DNA from: Streptomyces flavofungini
GTDB taxonomy: Bacteria; Actinomycetota; Actinomycetes; Streptomycetales; Streptomycetaceae
NCBI RefSeq assembly: GCF_014650815.1
Contig: NZ_BMVR01000007.1
Span: 440,976 to 504,975, forward strand
Length of the DNA: 64,000 bases
Direction of reading: 5' to 3'
Positions 7,055 to 16,389 of the stretch are shown here, one piece after another (the first letter of the stretch is position 1; each line of letters opens with the position of its first letter). The position numbers and the translations under genes are program-made. The notes beneath the pieces are model-generated. The model was not told the DNA's origin and ran no database searches. It was given only the letters and a program-made list of their open reading frames with translations.

Positions 7055-8896
7055 ATGACAGCCAAGGCTGCCCAAGCAGGCGGCGCGCCCGAGGCGGGGA
7101 GCGCCGTGTGGGCGCTGATACGCCAACTGCCGCGCGTCGCCCGGGGCCTGACCATCGCGCTCGCCCTGCTGATCCTCGCGCAGACCGCGGGCAGCGCCCT
7201 CCTGCCCCTCGCCACCGGCTACCTCGTGGCCGCGCTCACCAGCACCCCCAAGTCCCTGAACAGCATGACGGTGGGGCTAGCGCTCCTCGGCCTCGTCCTG
7301 CTCCTGGACGTGGTCCTCGACCCGATCCGCACCATGGTGGCCTCCCGCCTCGGCACCGCCCTGGACGGGGCGACCGCCCAGCAGACCGTCGACGGCGCAC
7401 TGCGCCCCGCCCAGATCGACCACTTGGACGACACCGAGGTCGCCGACCGGATCGAGCGGGCCCGCGCCGTCGGCCTGGGCGCGCACCCACCCGGCCAGGC
7501 CGTCACCGCGCTGGCCGGGCTCGTCCCGCTACGCCTGACAGGACTGGTCTCCGCCGCCCTCCTGGGCTGGTTCGGGCAGTGGTGGATGCCGTTGGTCCTG
7601 GGCGCGGCCTGGGTGCTCACCGGCCGCTGGCAGGAGAAGGAGATCGGCCGGTCGGTCTCCGCCCACTCCGGCAACACCGCACAACTGCGCCGCGCCGCCT
7701 ACCTGCGGGAACTGGCGACCACCGCGCCCGCCGCGAAGGAAGTACGGCTCTTCGGGATGCGCTCCTGGCTCGTCGAGCGCTTCAGCATCGCCTGGTGGGA
7801 CGGCATGGTCCACATGCGCCGGGCGCGGGTGAGCCCGCGACGGCACGCTCTGGCGATCGCGTTCCTCCTCGCCGCGCACCTGGCCGTCGTCCTCACCCTG
7901 GCGTTCTCGGCGGCACACGGCTCGTTGTCGGTAGGGCAGTTGACGGTCGCGCTGCAGGCACTGCTCGGCCTGTTCGCCCTGGGGTTCAGCGGTGACCTGC
8001 AGTGGACGCTGCACACGGCCAGCGCCGCCGTGCCCGCGGCCCTGGCGGTCGGCGAACTGGACACCAGGGCCGAGCCCGGGACGCGTACCGCGACAGCGGC
8101 CCTGCCCGACCGGGAGATCCGCTTCGACCAGGTGCGTTTCCGCTACCCCGGCGCCACCGCACGCGTACTCGACGGCCTGGACCTGACCATCCCGGCGGGC
8201 TCGTCGCTGGCGATCCTCGGCGACAACGGCGCGGGCAAGAGCACCCTCACCAAACTCCTCGCCGGCCTCTACCTCCCCGACCGGGGTCGCATCACCGTCG
8301 ACGGCCAGGACCTCGGCGACTTCGACCCGGCGGCCTGGCGGCGCCAAGTCGCCGTGGTGTTCCAGGACTTCGTCCGCTACCCCTTCTCCGTACGGGACAA
8401 CGTGACCTTCGGCCACATCGAGGCGGCCGCCACCGACGACGGGCACCTGGTCGAAGCCGCCCGGCTCGGCGGCTTCCTCGGCGTCGAACCGGAACTGCCG
8501 GACGGCTGGAACACCCCCCTCAGCGGCGCCTATACCGACGGCACGGAACTGTCAGGCGGACAGTGGCAGCGGCTGGCGCTGAGCCGCGCGCTGTACGCCG
8601 TCCGGCACGGCGCCCGCGTGCTCGTCCTCGACGAGCCCACCGCCCACCTCGACATCGAGGCCGAACACGAGCTGTACGCCCGCTTCCTGGAGATCACCGC
8701 CGGACTCACCACGATCCTGGTCTCGCACCGGTTCGCCACGGTGCGCCTGGCCGACCGGATCGCCGTCGTGGACGGCGGCCGCATCAGCGAGTACGGCACA
8801 CACGACGAACTGCTCGCCTCCCAGGGGCGGTACGCGCGGATGTTCCGCGTGCAGTCCGAACCCTTCGACGTACGCCAGGGGAGCCACAGTGGCTGA
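7055..8896 (+). CDS. ABC exporter half-transporter 1 (fused permease-ATPase)
   Basis: This 613-residue half-transporter has about six membrane helices in the first 330 residues and then an ATPase domain. Walker A is GDNGAGKST, the signature is LSGGQWQRLALSRA, Walker B is VLVLDEPTAHLD, and the H-loop is SHRF. The LSGGQWQ form of the signature is common in exporters from ribosomal-peptide clusters. GGAGGGGA precedes the start. The stop overlaps the next gene by 8 bp, so translation is coupled, and the two halves probably form a heterodimer. It follows the decapeptide ORF and hairpin in the same direction. Confidence 0.92.
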   Translation: MTAKAAQAGGAPEAGSAVWALIRQLPRVARGLTIALALLILAQTAGSALLPLATGYLVAALTSTPKSLNSMTVGLALLGLVLLLDVVLDPIRTMVASRLGTALDGATAQQTVDGALRPAQIDHLDDTEVADRIERARAVGLGAHPPGQAVTALAGLVPLRLTGLVSAALLGWFGQWWMPLVLGAAWVLTGRWQEKEIGRSVSAHSGNTAQLRRAAYLRELATTAPAAKEVRLFGMRSWLVERFSIAWWDGMVHMRRARVSPRRHALAIAFLLAAHLAVVLTLAFSAAHGSLSVGQLTVALQALLGLFALGFSGDLQWTLHTASAAVPAALAVGELDTRAEPGTRTATAALPDREIRFDQVRFRYPGATARVLDGLDLTIPAGSSLAILGDNGAGKSTLTKLLAGLYLPDRGRITVDGQDLGDFDPAAWRRQVAVVFQDFVRYPFSVRDNVTFGHIEAAATDDGHLVEAARLGGFLGVEPELPDGWNTPLSGAYTDGTELSGGQWQRLALSRALYAVRHGARVLVLDEPTAHLDIEAEHELYARFLEITAGLTTILVSHRFATVRLADRIAVVDGGRISEYGTHDELLASQGRYARMFRVQSEPFDVRQGSHSG

Positions 8897-10973
8897 CAGC
8901 CGACGGGACGCGAAACCGAGCAAGCCGAGCAAGCCGAGCCAGGCGGGCAAGTCGAGCAACCCGGGCCGGCCCGGCAAGGCGGGCAAGGCGGGCAAGACGC
9001 GTGAGGCGGGCAGGACGACCGGCACGGGCAAGGCGGACGCGGCGGCGAAGGCCGGACCGGGACGCCGGAGCCGGGGCCGCAGGGGGCTCGCCGGGATCCG
9101 CCTCCTCGTCGGCACGGCGATCCAGGTCGACCCGCGCCGCGCCCTGCTGGTCCTGATCCTCTCCCCGCTCCTCAACGTCGTCGCCGCGCTCCAGGCCCTC
9201 GGCCTGCAGTGGATGGTCGACGGAAGCACCGGCCACGACCGCGCGGAGACCGTGCGGGGCGGGCTGCTCCTGCTCGTGGTCACGGTGTTCGTGCACCAGG
9301 CGGCGGCCATCGCCACGGACGTACGACTGGTCCTGCAGCACCGCATCGGGCTCGAGTTCGACCGTCGCCTGATGAACCTGTGCTCCTCGCCCGCGCACAT
9401 CGGGCACTACCAGGACCCCGACTTCCTGGACACCGCCGAGGTCGTACGCCAGCGCCGCGGCGAATTCGGCACCGGCTTCGCGGCCCTCGTGGAGAACGCC
9501 AACCTGGTGGCCCGGTGCATCGGCGCCCTGGTCCTGCTGGCGTTCGCCAACCCGCTGCTCGCGCTGCTGCCGCTCACCATCGTGCCGTTGGCGTGCGCCA
9601 ACCGCTGGCAGGCCCGCCTGGTCGCGGAGGCGGAACGGGCGGGCGCCGCGGCCGACCGGCACCGCATGGCCCTGTTCTCCCTGGCCACCGACCCCGTACC
9701 GGCCCGCGAGGTACGCCTGTACCGACTCGCCGGTGAGCTGTCGGCACGGCACCGGACGGCCTTCCTCGACGCGAGCACCCCGCGCGAGGCGGCACGGGCC
9801 AAGGGCGCGTGGGCCGTGGCGGGCGGCTGGCTGTTCTTCAGCGCCGCGCTGATCGGCGGTCTGTACCTCATCTCCCGGGCGGTGATCGACGGCAACGGCT
9901 CCGCGGGCCAGGCGGTCCTGGTCCTGCTGCTCAGCACCCGGCTCGTCGGCGCGACCACCGGCCTCGGCTGGCTCCTTGGCTGGCTGCGCCGCGCCCTGGA
10001 CACCGTCGCGCAGTACCTGCACCTGGTCGACTACCCGCAGGGCGACGTCCCATCCGGCGAAGGCCGGACCCTGCCTCCCCGGGGCGATCTCGTCCTCGAC
10101 GGCGTGTCGTTCACCTATCCGGGTCGTACGCAACCGGCGCTGGGACCGGTCGACCTGCGTCTGCCCTCGGGCGCCACCGTGGCCGTCGTGGGCGACAACG
10201 GCGCGGGCAAGTCCACCCTCGTCGCCCTCCTCGCGGGGCTGCAGCCGCTGGGGGAGGGCCGCATCACCTTCGGCGGCCGCGACCTGAAGGAGGTGGCGCC
10301 GGAGGTGTGGCGGGCCGGGGTGACCGCGTGCTTCCAGGACTTCTGCCGCTTCGAGCTGCCCGTCGCCGAATCCGTGGGCCTCGGCGACCTCAACGCCCTG
10401 GAGGACCGCGACAGCGTCCGGGCAGCGCTCGACCAGGCCGGTGCGAGCGACGTCGTGGCCGGGCTCGACGCGGGCCTCGACACCCAACTGGGCCGCACCT
10501 ACCCGAACGGCACGGACCTCTCGGCAGGCCAGTGGCAGAAGCTCGCCCTGGCCCGGGCCCGGATGCGGACCCACCCCCTCCTCGTCCTCCTCGACGAGCC
10601 GACGGCCAGCCTCGACCCGGACAGCGAGGCGGAACTCCTGCGCCACTACTTGCGCGCCGACCGTGCCGACCGCGGCCACCCGGACACCATCACCGTCATC
10701 GTGTCGCACCGCTTCAGCACCGTGCGCCAGGCCGACCTCATCGTCGTCCTGGACGGCGGCCGGATCACGGAACTGGGCACCCACACCGAGCTCCTCGCCC
10801 GGCACGGCCGCTACGCGACCATGTACGCCTTGCATGCCGCCGCGTACGCCGACACCGCCCCGACCGGGACGGCGTCGGCGCCCGGCACGGCCGACGCCAC
10901 GACTCCCGTTCCCGCCCCCGTTCCCGCTTCGGCGGCGCGCGCGGGGTCAGGTGCGGTGGAGGGCCGGAGGTAG
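8889..10973 (+). CDS. ABC exporter half-transporter 2 with basic repetitive N-terminus
   Basis: This 694-residue half-transporter has an unusual N-terminal extension of about 60 residues rich in Lys, Gly, Ser and Pro, with repeats such as KPSKPSKPS and GKAGKAGK. Membrane helices and an ATPase domain follow, with Walker A GDNGAGKST, signature LSAGQWQKLALARA, Walker B VLLDEPTASLD and the H-loop SHRF. The signature has Ala in place of the second Gly, suggesting one non-canonical ATP site in the heterodimer. The start overlaps the end of half-transporter 1. Its 3' end overlaps the convergent LAL regulator gene by 27 bp. Confidence 0.92.
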   Translation: MADSRRDAKPSKPSKPSQAGKSSNPGRPGKAGKAGKTREAGRTTGTGKADAAAKAGPGRRSRGRRGLAGIRLLVGTAIQVDPRRALLVLILSPLLNVVAALQALGLQWMVDGSTGHDRAETVRGGLLLLVVTVFVHQAAAIATDVRLVLQHRIGLEFDRRLMNLCSSPAHIGHYQDPDFLDTAEVVRQRRGEFGTGFAALVENANLVARCIGALVLLAFANPLLALLPLTIVPLACANRWQARLVAEAERAGAAADRHRMALFSLATDPVPAREVRLYRLAGELSARHRTAFLDASTPREAARAKGAWAVAGGWLFFSAALIGGLYLISRAVIDGNGSAGQAVLVLLLSTRLVGATTGLGWLLGWLRRALDTVAQYLHLVDYPQGDVPSGEGRTLPPRGDLVLDGVSFTYPGRTQPALGPVDLRLPSGATVAVVGDNGAGKSTLVALLAGLQPLGEGRITFGGRDLKEVAPEVWRAGVTACFQDFCRFELPVAESVGLGDLNALEDRDSVRAALDQAGASDVVAGLDAGLDTQLGRTYPNGTDLSAGQWQKLALARARMRTHPLLVLLDEPTASLDPDSEAELLRHYLRADRADRGHPDTITVIVSHRFSTVRQADLIVVLDGGRITELGTHTELLARHGRYATMYALHAAAYADTAPTGTASAPGTADATTPVPAPVPASAARAGSGAVEGRR

Positions 10974-13709
10974 GTCCTTGCGGGAGTGGACGCCGAGTTT
11001 GCGGTAGATGCGGGTGAGGTGGCTCTCGATGGTGCGGACGGACACGCCGAGGCGGTGGGAGATCATGCGGTCGGGCAGCCCGGCGGCGGCCAGCGAGGCG
11101 ATCTCCACCTCGCGCGGGGTCAGGGCGTCGGGCAGGGGCCGGGGCGGGGTGACGCCGAGGCGGTGGCGTAATCGGCTGGCCAGGACCACCGCGTCGCTGT
11201 GGTGGCGGCCCTGCGCGGGCAGGGCGGTCGCGGCGTGTTCGGCGAGCCGCCACGCGGGTGCGTTCATGCCGAGGGTGTCCAGGCGCGTCGCGTGGTCGAG
11301 GAGTTCGGTGCCGATGCCGCGGGACAGCGCGAGGACGGCCTCGGCCGCGGCGATCAGCCGGGGCGCGTCGACGTGCCGGACGGCGGTGGTGAGCCGGTCG
11401 GTGACATCGGCGGGTGGCCGGGCGGGCGTCAGCCAGGCCGTGTACACGAGGTACTCCACCTCCACCGCCCAGCAACCGGCCGCTCGCGCGGCCTCGACGG
11501 CACCGCGCATGTGCCCTGCCGCGGCCGCCGTGTCGCCGCGCGCCACGGCCACGGCGGCGTGGGCCCACTGCCACCGCCCCGGCATGATCGAGACCGCGTC
11601 CGGCGGACAGGCCGCGAGCACCCGCTCCGCGTCCTCCGGCCGCTGCTCCTCGGCCAGGCACACGACGAGCCAGCACACTGCTTCGGTCCGCAACAACCGT
11701 CGGCCGCTGAGCTGTTGGACCACCGCCTCGCGCAGCCGGGTGATCGCGTCGGGGCGGTTGCCGAGGGCCCAGTGGAGGCAGCCGCCGAGCAGCGTCGCGG
11801 CGGAGCCGCTCAGTTGCCCGCCCGCCTGGCCGGTACGGCCTGCCGGGCTCGGACGGCCTTCCCGCCCGTCCAGGTGATCTGTCGGACTCGGATGGCTTGC
11901 CTGCCCCACCAGGCCACACCTCGGACGGCCTTCCCGCCCTGACTGCTCCGGCCCGCGGGACCGGGCCCGCTCACCTGCCGCCCCCGCCTCCCGCGGGTCG
12001 TCCGCCTCCGGCCCGGGGGCGGGATCATCGGCGAGGACCCGCGCATCCGCGGTGCGCCAGATCTCGGCGAACGCACAGACAGCAGCCGCCCATTCGCGTT
12101 CCCAGGGGCTGCTCGCCGGGTTGGCGGCCGTGGTCTCGGCGAGCGTTACCGCGTCGAGGGTACGTCCGGTCAGCGCGAGGGACACGGTCAGGGCGAGCCG
12201 GGCGTACGCGGGGCCCGGCCCTCGTGCGGCGTGGCGCAGGACCCGCTCGGCGAGGGCGAGCGCGGCGTTGGTGCGCCCCGCGCAGAGCAGGACCAGGGCG
12301 CGCATGCCGTCCACGGCGGCTGCGGCGGAGGGCGAGGCGGCGGCCGGGTGGAGCCGGGTGAGGTGGAGGTCGGCGGCGGCCGGATCCCGTTCCGCCCAGC
12401 AGCGGTGGGCGCCGAGCGCGATCGCTGCGCCCAGCCTGCCCCAGGGCGTGCGGGCCCGGGTGTGCTCCCCTTCCAGGACGGTACGGGCCCGGACGGTGTC
12501 GCCGAGTTCGACCAGGGCGTCGGCCAGCGGCACCGCGGCCGTCCGGGACTGCTCGTACGCGCGGCGGGCGAACCGGCAGGCGAGCTGCGGGTCGTGCCCG
12601 CGCACCGCCTCGGCCGCCCGGATCAACAACCCGGTGTCGACGGGCCCGTGGGCATCGAGCTGCCAGCGGGCCAGGGTCACCGGATCGGGCGGGGACGCGC
12701 AGGCGTCGAGCAGCGCGGCAGCCAGCCGGCGCCGCCGCAGCCGGGGCAGTCGCTGCCGCACAGCGGCCCCCAGCATCGGCTGGCCCAGGCGAACCAGGAG
12801 CTGCCGCCCCGGCCCGTCGAAGGTGTGCAGCAGCCCTTCGTCCTCCAGGTCCTCCAGGCGCCCGGCGAGTCCGGGTGCGACCGCCTCCAGGACGGGCAGG
12901 GGCAGCGGTTCGCCGAGCGCGACGGCGGCCAGCGTGTCCTGGTCGGCGGGGGAGAGGTGGTTCAACTCGTGGTCGTACAGCTCGGCCAGCCGCGGTGGCA
13001 CGATCAGCGGCCCGCGCCAGCGCCACAGACCGCCCTCGGCCACCAGATGGCGCGAGACGCGGGCGTGGCGGACGAGTTCGGTCAGCAGCAGCGGGTTCCC
13101 GCCGGTCCACTGCTGCAGACAGTCGACGGTGGCTTGCGCGACCGGCCCGCCCGCCAGGCTGCGGATGAGCTGCTGGGTGCCGACGCGGCCGAACGCCGCC
13201 AGGTCAAGCCGCTCCAGGTAGCCGTCCTTCCACAGCGCCACCACGGCGTCCGACACCGGCGGTTCCGCCGCGCAGGCCGACGGGGAACACGCGGCGACCA
13301 TCAACCGCACCACCCCCTCGGCGGCCAGCCCCAGCGCCAGCGCCGCGCCCCGGTCGTCGAGCCGGTGCGCGTCGTCGATGACGAGCACCGGGACGCGCGG
13401 CCCGGCACGCCGGACGAGTTCGGCGTTGAGCGCACCGTACGCCTGGTGGTCGTCGAGCCGGTCGCAACCGCCGAGGACGGAGCGGAACGCGCCGAAGGGA
13501 ACCTGCCGGCTCGCCCGCGTCGCGGCCGTCCACACCACCTCGAACCGCGACGTAGCAAGCCGCCGCGCGACGGCGGAGAGCAAGGCCGTCCTGCCGACTC
13601 CCGGCGGACCGACGATTGCCGTACCCCGCATGGACACCACCGCCGCCAACGCCGTACGGAGCTCCTCGTCCCGGGCGACGAAGGCCCCCATGCCCTGGTT
13701 GTCTCGCAT
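10947..13709 (-). CDS. LAL-type (large ATP-binding) LuxR-family regulator
   Basis: This 920-residue regulator starts with an AAA-type ATPase domain: Walker A-like GPPGVGRTALL with Arg40 where Lys is normal, and Walker B VLVIDDAHRLD. A long helical TPR-like region follows and a C-terminal LuxR HTH (LTPREVEIASLAAAGLPDRM, then SVRTIESHLTRIYRKLGV). An insertion around residues 595-655 is Gly/Arg/Pro/Ser-rich and encoded by degenerate direct repeats, including an exact 20-bp pair at 11848-11867 and 11920-11939. The ATG at 13709 has a GGGGGAGAA ribosome site. It converges on the ABC operon, which is a likely target. Confidence 0.9.
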   Translation of the reverse strand: MRDNQGMGAFVARDEELRTALAAVVSMRGTAIVGPPGVGRTALLSAVARRLATSRFEVVWTAATRASRQVPFGAFRSVLGGCDRLDDHQAYGALNAELVRRAGPRVPVLVIDDAHRLDDRGAALALGLAAEGVVRLMVAACSPSACAAEPPVSDAVVALWKDGYLERLDLAAFGRVGTQQLIRSLAGGPVAQATVDCLQQWTGGNPLLLTELVRHARVSRHLVAEGGLWRWRGPLIVPPRLAELYDHELNHLSPADQDTLAAVALGEPLPLPVLEAVAPGLAGRLEDLEDEGLLHTFDGPGRQLLVRLGQPMLGAAVRQRLPRLRRRRLAAALLDACASPPDPVTLARWQLDAHGPVDTGLLIRAAEAVRGHDPQLACRFARRAYEQSRTAAVPLADALVELGDTVRARTVLEGEHTRARTPWGRLGAAIALGAHRCWAERDPAAADLHLTRLHPAAASPSAAAAVDGMRALVLLCAGRTNAALALAERVLRHAARGPGPAYARLALTVSLALTGRTLDAVTLAETTAANPASSPWEREWAAAVCAFAEIWRTADARVLADDPAPGPEADDPREAGAAGERARSRGPEQSGREGRPRCGLVGQASHPSPTDHLDGREGRPSPAGRTGQAGGQLSGSAATLLGGCLHWALGNRPDAITRLREAVVQQLSGRRLLRTEAVCWLVVCLAEEQRPEDAERVLAACPPDAVSIMPGRWQWAHAAVAVARGDTAAAAGHMRGAVEAARAAGCWAVEVEYLVYTAWLTPARPPADVTDRLTTAVRHVDAPRLIAAAEAVLALSRGIGTELLDHATRLDTLGMNAPAWRLAEHAATALPAQGRHHSDAVVLASRLRHRLGVTPPRPLPDALTPREVEIASLAAAGLPDRMISHRLGVSVRTIESHLTRIYRKLGVHSRKDLPPALHRT

Positions 13710-14082
13710 TGTTTCTCCCCCACGCGCGGCACGGCCCGCTGACATGACGTCCTGACCGGGCATCGCCGCACCGTTTCAGGAGACCCCCGCGGGCACGGGC
13801 GGCCTCCCCTTCATGAGCGAACTAGGGTGACCTGCCTGACAGAACGGGCCTGAGCGGGCCGAGCGAGCCGCGCGTGGGGCCGAGGGCGGGTCGTAGGGCC
13901 GGTACTCTCCCGCGCACCGGCGGCGTCATGCCACGCGCGAGCCGCCCCTCCAGGGCGGCCGAGCACCGGCCCCGCGGACGGGAGCGCTCTGCGCAGCTAC
14001 AGAGCAAGCCCACGGCATCGCAATAAACAAGCCATGAATGCCCGCTCAACGCCGCGCTCCGACAGCCTGGCGGCTCGGCCGT
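13710..14082. other. Intergenic region upstream of LAL gene
   Basis: About 370 bases hold the 5' region of the LAL gene and the 3' end of the AraC gene's transcript. I see no convincing ORF, hairpin or operator; the centre is GC-rich and weakly repetitive in GAGC/GCGG. Confidence 0.4.
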
Positions 14083-15027
14083 TCAGTGCTGCGGGGCGGC
14101 GTGTGTCTGCCGACGATAGTGCCCGGGAGCCTGTCCGTGCTCACGCTTGAAGGCTTTGGCGAACGCGTACTCGGAGCTGTATCCGGTCCGGGCCGCGATG
14201 GTGGTCAGCGGTGCCTGCGTCTCGCGCAGGAGGGTGGCGGCGGTCGTCATGCGCCAGCGCGTCAGGTAGGCCATGGGGGGCTCGCCGACGAGGTGGGTGA
14301 AGCGCCGGGCGAATGCCGCGCGGGACAGCCCGACGCGTTGGGCGAGCGACTGGACGGTCCAGGGGGCGGCCGGCGTCTGGTGGATGGCGGACAGGGCCGG
14401 GGCGACGGCCCGGTCACCGAGGGCCGCGGCCCAGCCCTGCGCGGTGGCCGGAGCCTGGTCCTCCAGCCAGGCCCGCAGGATGTACAGCAGCAGCGAGTCG
14501 ATCAGCGCGGGAACGATCCCGGCCGATCCGATACGAGGTGACTCCAGCTCCGCCTTGAGCAGCTGCACGGCCGCGCTCAGCTCCCCGTGACGGCCGTTCC
14601 CGGTGGCCAGATGAATGATCTCGGGGAGCTGGCCCACCAGCGGATGCGGTCGCGCCTGGTCGAGGTGGTAGTTGCCGCACAGGAGGCTGGTCCGGGGCCC
14701 GTCACCGCCGATGGTGACGGTGCCGAGCACGGGCCCCGCACTGTACTGCTCGGGTTGTTCCTCCACCGCCGGGGTGGCGGGGTCGTCGGCGAGGATGTGC
14801 CCCCGGCCATTGCGCAGGAAGACCACATCACCCGCGGCGAGGGCCACCGGAGCCAGCTGCGGCGCGTCCTCCAGCGGGACCAGCCAGCACTCGCCGGACA
14901 GCACCACATGGAAACCGGCTCCGGCGACCGGCGGAAGGCGCAGCCCCCAGGGGGCACTGCCGAGGGTGCGTACGGACGCGGGCCGCCCGGTACGCATCGA
15001 GGTCAGCGCCTCCGTCAGGACATCCAT
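14083..15027 (-). CDS. AraC-family regulator with N-terminal cupin domain
   Basis: This 314-residue protein has a cupin_6-type N-terminal sensor (residues about 10-180, with GFHVVLSGECWLVPLEDAP and LAAGDVVFLRNGRGHIL). The C-terminus has two AraC HTH motifs (WTVQSLAQRVGLSRAAFARR, and LTTIAARTGYSSEYAFAKAF followed by KREHGQAPGHYR). The start at 15027 is set by GGGGGAAGG; the longer frame lacks a ribosome site. It lies 142 bases downstream of an MDR oxidoreductase on the same strand. AraC regulators with this cupin often control such oxidoreductases, so joint regulation is likely. Confidence 0.9.
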   Translation of the reverse strand: MDVLTEALTSMRTGRPASVRTLGSAPWGLRLPPVAGAGFHVVLSGECWLVPLEDAPQLAPVALAAGDVVFLRNGRGHILADDPATPAVEEQPEQYSAGPVLGTVTIGGDGPRTSLLCGNYHLDQARPHPLVGQLPEIIHLATGNGRHGELSAAVQLLKAELESPRIGSAGIVPALIDSLLLYILRAWLEDQAPATAQGWAAALGDRAVAPALSAIHQTPAAPWTVQSLAQRVGLSRAAFARRFTHLVGEPPMAYLTRWRMTTAATLLRETQAPLTTIAARTGYSSEYAFAKAFKREHGQAPGHYRRQTHAAPQH

Positions 15028-15169
15028 GCCTTCCCCCAGCCCCCGGCTCCCGCTCCGTGGCCGTCCCTGCCCAGGTGCACCGACCCCCGTGTCGCATTGA
15101 CCCTGGTGCACCGGCTGGACGTACCGGCCTCCCACCTTACGTTCCCCTCGCATCCGTTCCGGGCCCGCA

Positions 15170-16096
15170 TCAGCTGACGCTGAGTACGACCTTGCCCTGG
15201 ACCGTGCCCGATCCGACGAGCTCGTGCGCCTTGGCGGCATCGTCCAGCGGGAAGGTCTCGGCGACGTGGGGACGGATCCGACCGGCGTCGACGAGCTGGG
15301 CGATCGCCTCCAGCGACGCGTAGTCGGGCTCGACGGAGACCCCGGCGAAGCGGCGCCCCGCGGCCTGCACACGGGCGGCCAGTTCCCGGTCGCCGTGTTC
15401 CATGATGCTCACGAGCGTGCCACCGGGCCGCAGCACCGACAGCGAACGCTCCCCTTCGGAGCTGGAGTCGAAGACCACCTCCACATCCCTGACCGCCTCG
15501 GTGAAGTCGGTGGTGCGGTAGTCGATGACCTCATCGGCCCCCAGACCGCGTACGAAGTCGTGCTTGGGCGCGCCGGCCATCGCGATGACATGGGCCCCGC
15601 GAGCCTTGGCGATCTGCACGGCGAAGTGCCCGACACCCCCGGCCGCACGGTGGACCAGCACCCGCTGCCCCTCGCTGACCCGGGCGGCGTCGACCAGCCC
15701 CTGCCAGGCGGTGAGCGCGGCCAGCGGTATGGCGGCGGCCTGCACGTGATCCAGCGTCGCGGGCTTGCGGGCCACCTGACGCGAGGGAGCCGCCACGTAC
15801 TCGGCGTACCCGTTCGCGGCACGCGGGAAGAACGGCATCCCGAACACCTCGTCACCCACCGCGAACCGGGCCCCCGGCCCCGCCTCCGCCACCACCCCGG
15901 AGATGTCCCAGCCCACCCCGAACGGCGGCTCACCCAACAGCGGGTAAGCACTCGAGCGCACCGCCACGTCGACGGGGTTCACCCCTGCCGCCCGCACCCG
16001 CACCAGCACCTCGCCGCCGAGCGGAACGGGACGGTCGACCTCGACCGTCCGCAGCACCTCGGGCCCACCGAACGTCTCCTGCTTGACAGCACGCAT
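15170..16096 (-). CDS. NADP-dependent MDR oxidoreductase (quinone reductase-like)
   Basis: This 308-residue zinc-free MDR protein starts MRAVKQETFGGPEVL. It has the AGVNPVDVAVR loop, the nucleotide-binding HRAAGGVGHFAVQIAKARGA motif and the closing GTVQGKVVLSV common to quinone/enone reductases. A ribosome site, GAGGGAGA, sits upstream of the ATG. It is paralogous to the gene at 1270-2280. The AraC gene downstream on the same strand is its likely regulator. The substrate is unknown. Confidence 0.9.
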   Translation of the reverse strand: MRAVKQETFGGPEVLRTVEVDRPVPLGGEVLVRVRAAGVNPVDVAVRSSAYPLLGEPPFGVGWDISGVVAEAGPGARFAVGDEVFGMPFFPRAANGYAEYVAAPSRQVARKPATLDHVQAAAIPLAALTAWQGLVDAARVSEGQRVLVHRAAGGVGHFAVQIAKARGAHVIAMAGAPKHDFVRGLGADEVIDYRTTDFTEAVRDVEVVFDSSSEGERSLSVLRPGGTLVSIMEHGDRELAARVQAAGRRFAGVSVEPDYASLEAIAQLVDAGRIRPHVAETFPLDDAAKAHELVGSGTVQGKVVLSVS

Positions 16097-16389
16097 GACT
16101 GATCTCCCTCACATCTCCCAGGGCTTACGAGCACGACCCGCGCTCCGCAGCCCCAACTGGCTGATGCGCCTCACTCTATGAAGATCGAACGAGCCGATGA
16201 ATATCTACTGGTCTCCAGAAGATGTCCCATCGTCTACATCGACGGGGTAATGGTGTGGGCGGGCCGGCCGCCGCAGGAACACCACATGATCTGTCACGGC
16301 GGGTCTCCCCGCTTACTGGAGCGAGCGCGAGCGCGAGCGTGGGCGCGAGCGGGAGTGCGAGCACGAGCGCGGGTGCGGGGGCGGCAGCC

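Noticed and set aside
8784-10835. A 683-codon minus-strand frame opposite ABC half-transporter 2
   Set aside because: Shadow of a gene with full Walker and signature motifs; low-complexity Arg/Gly/Val sequence without a domain.
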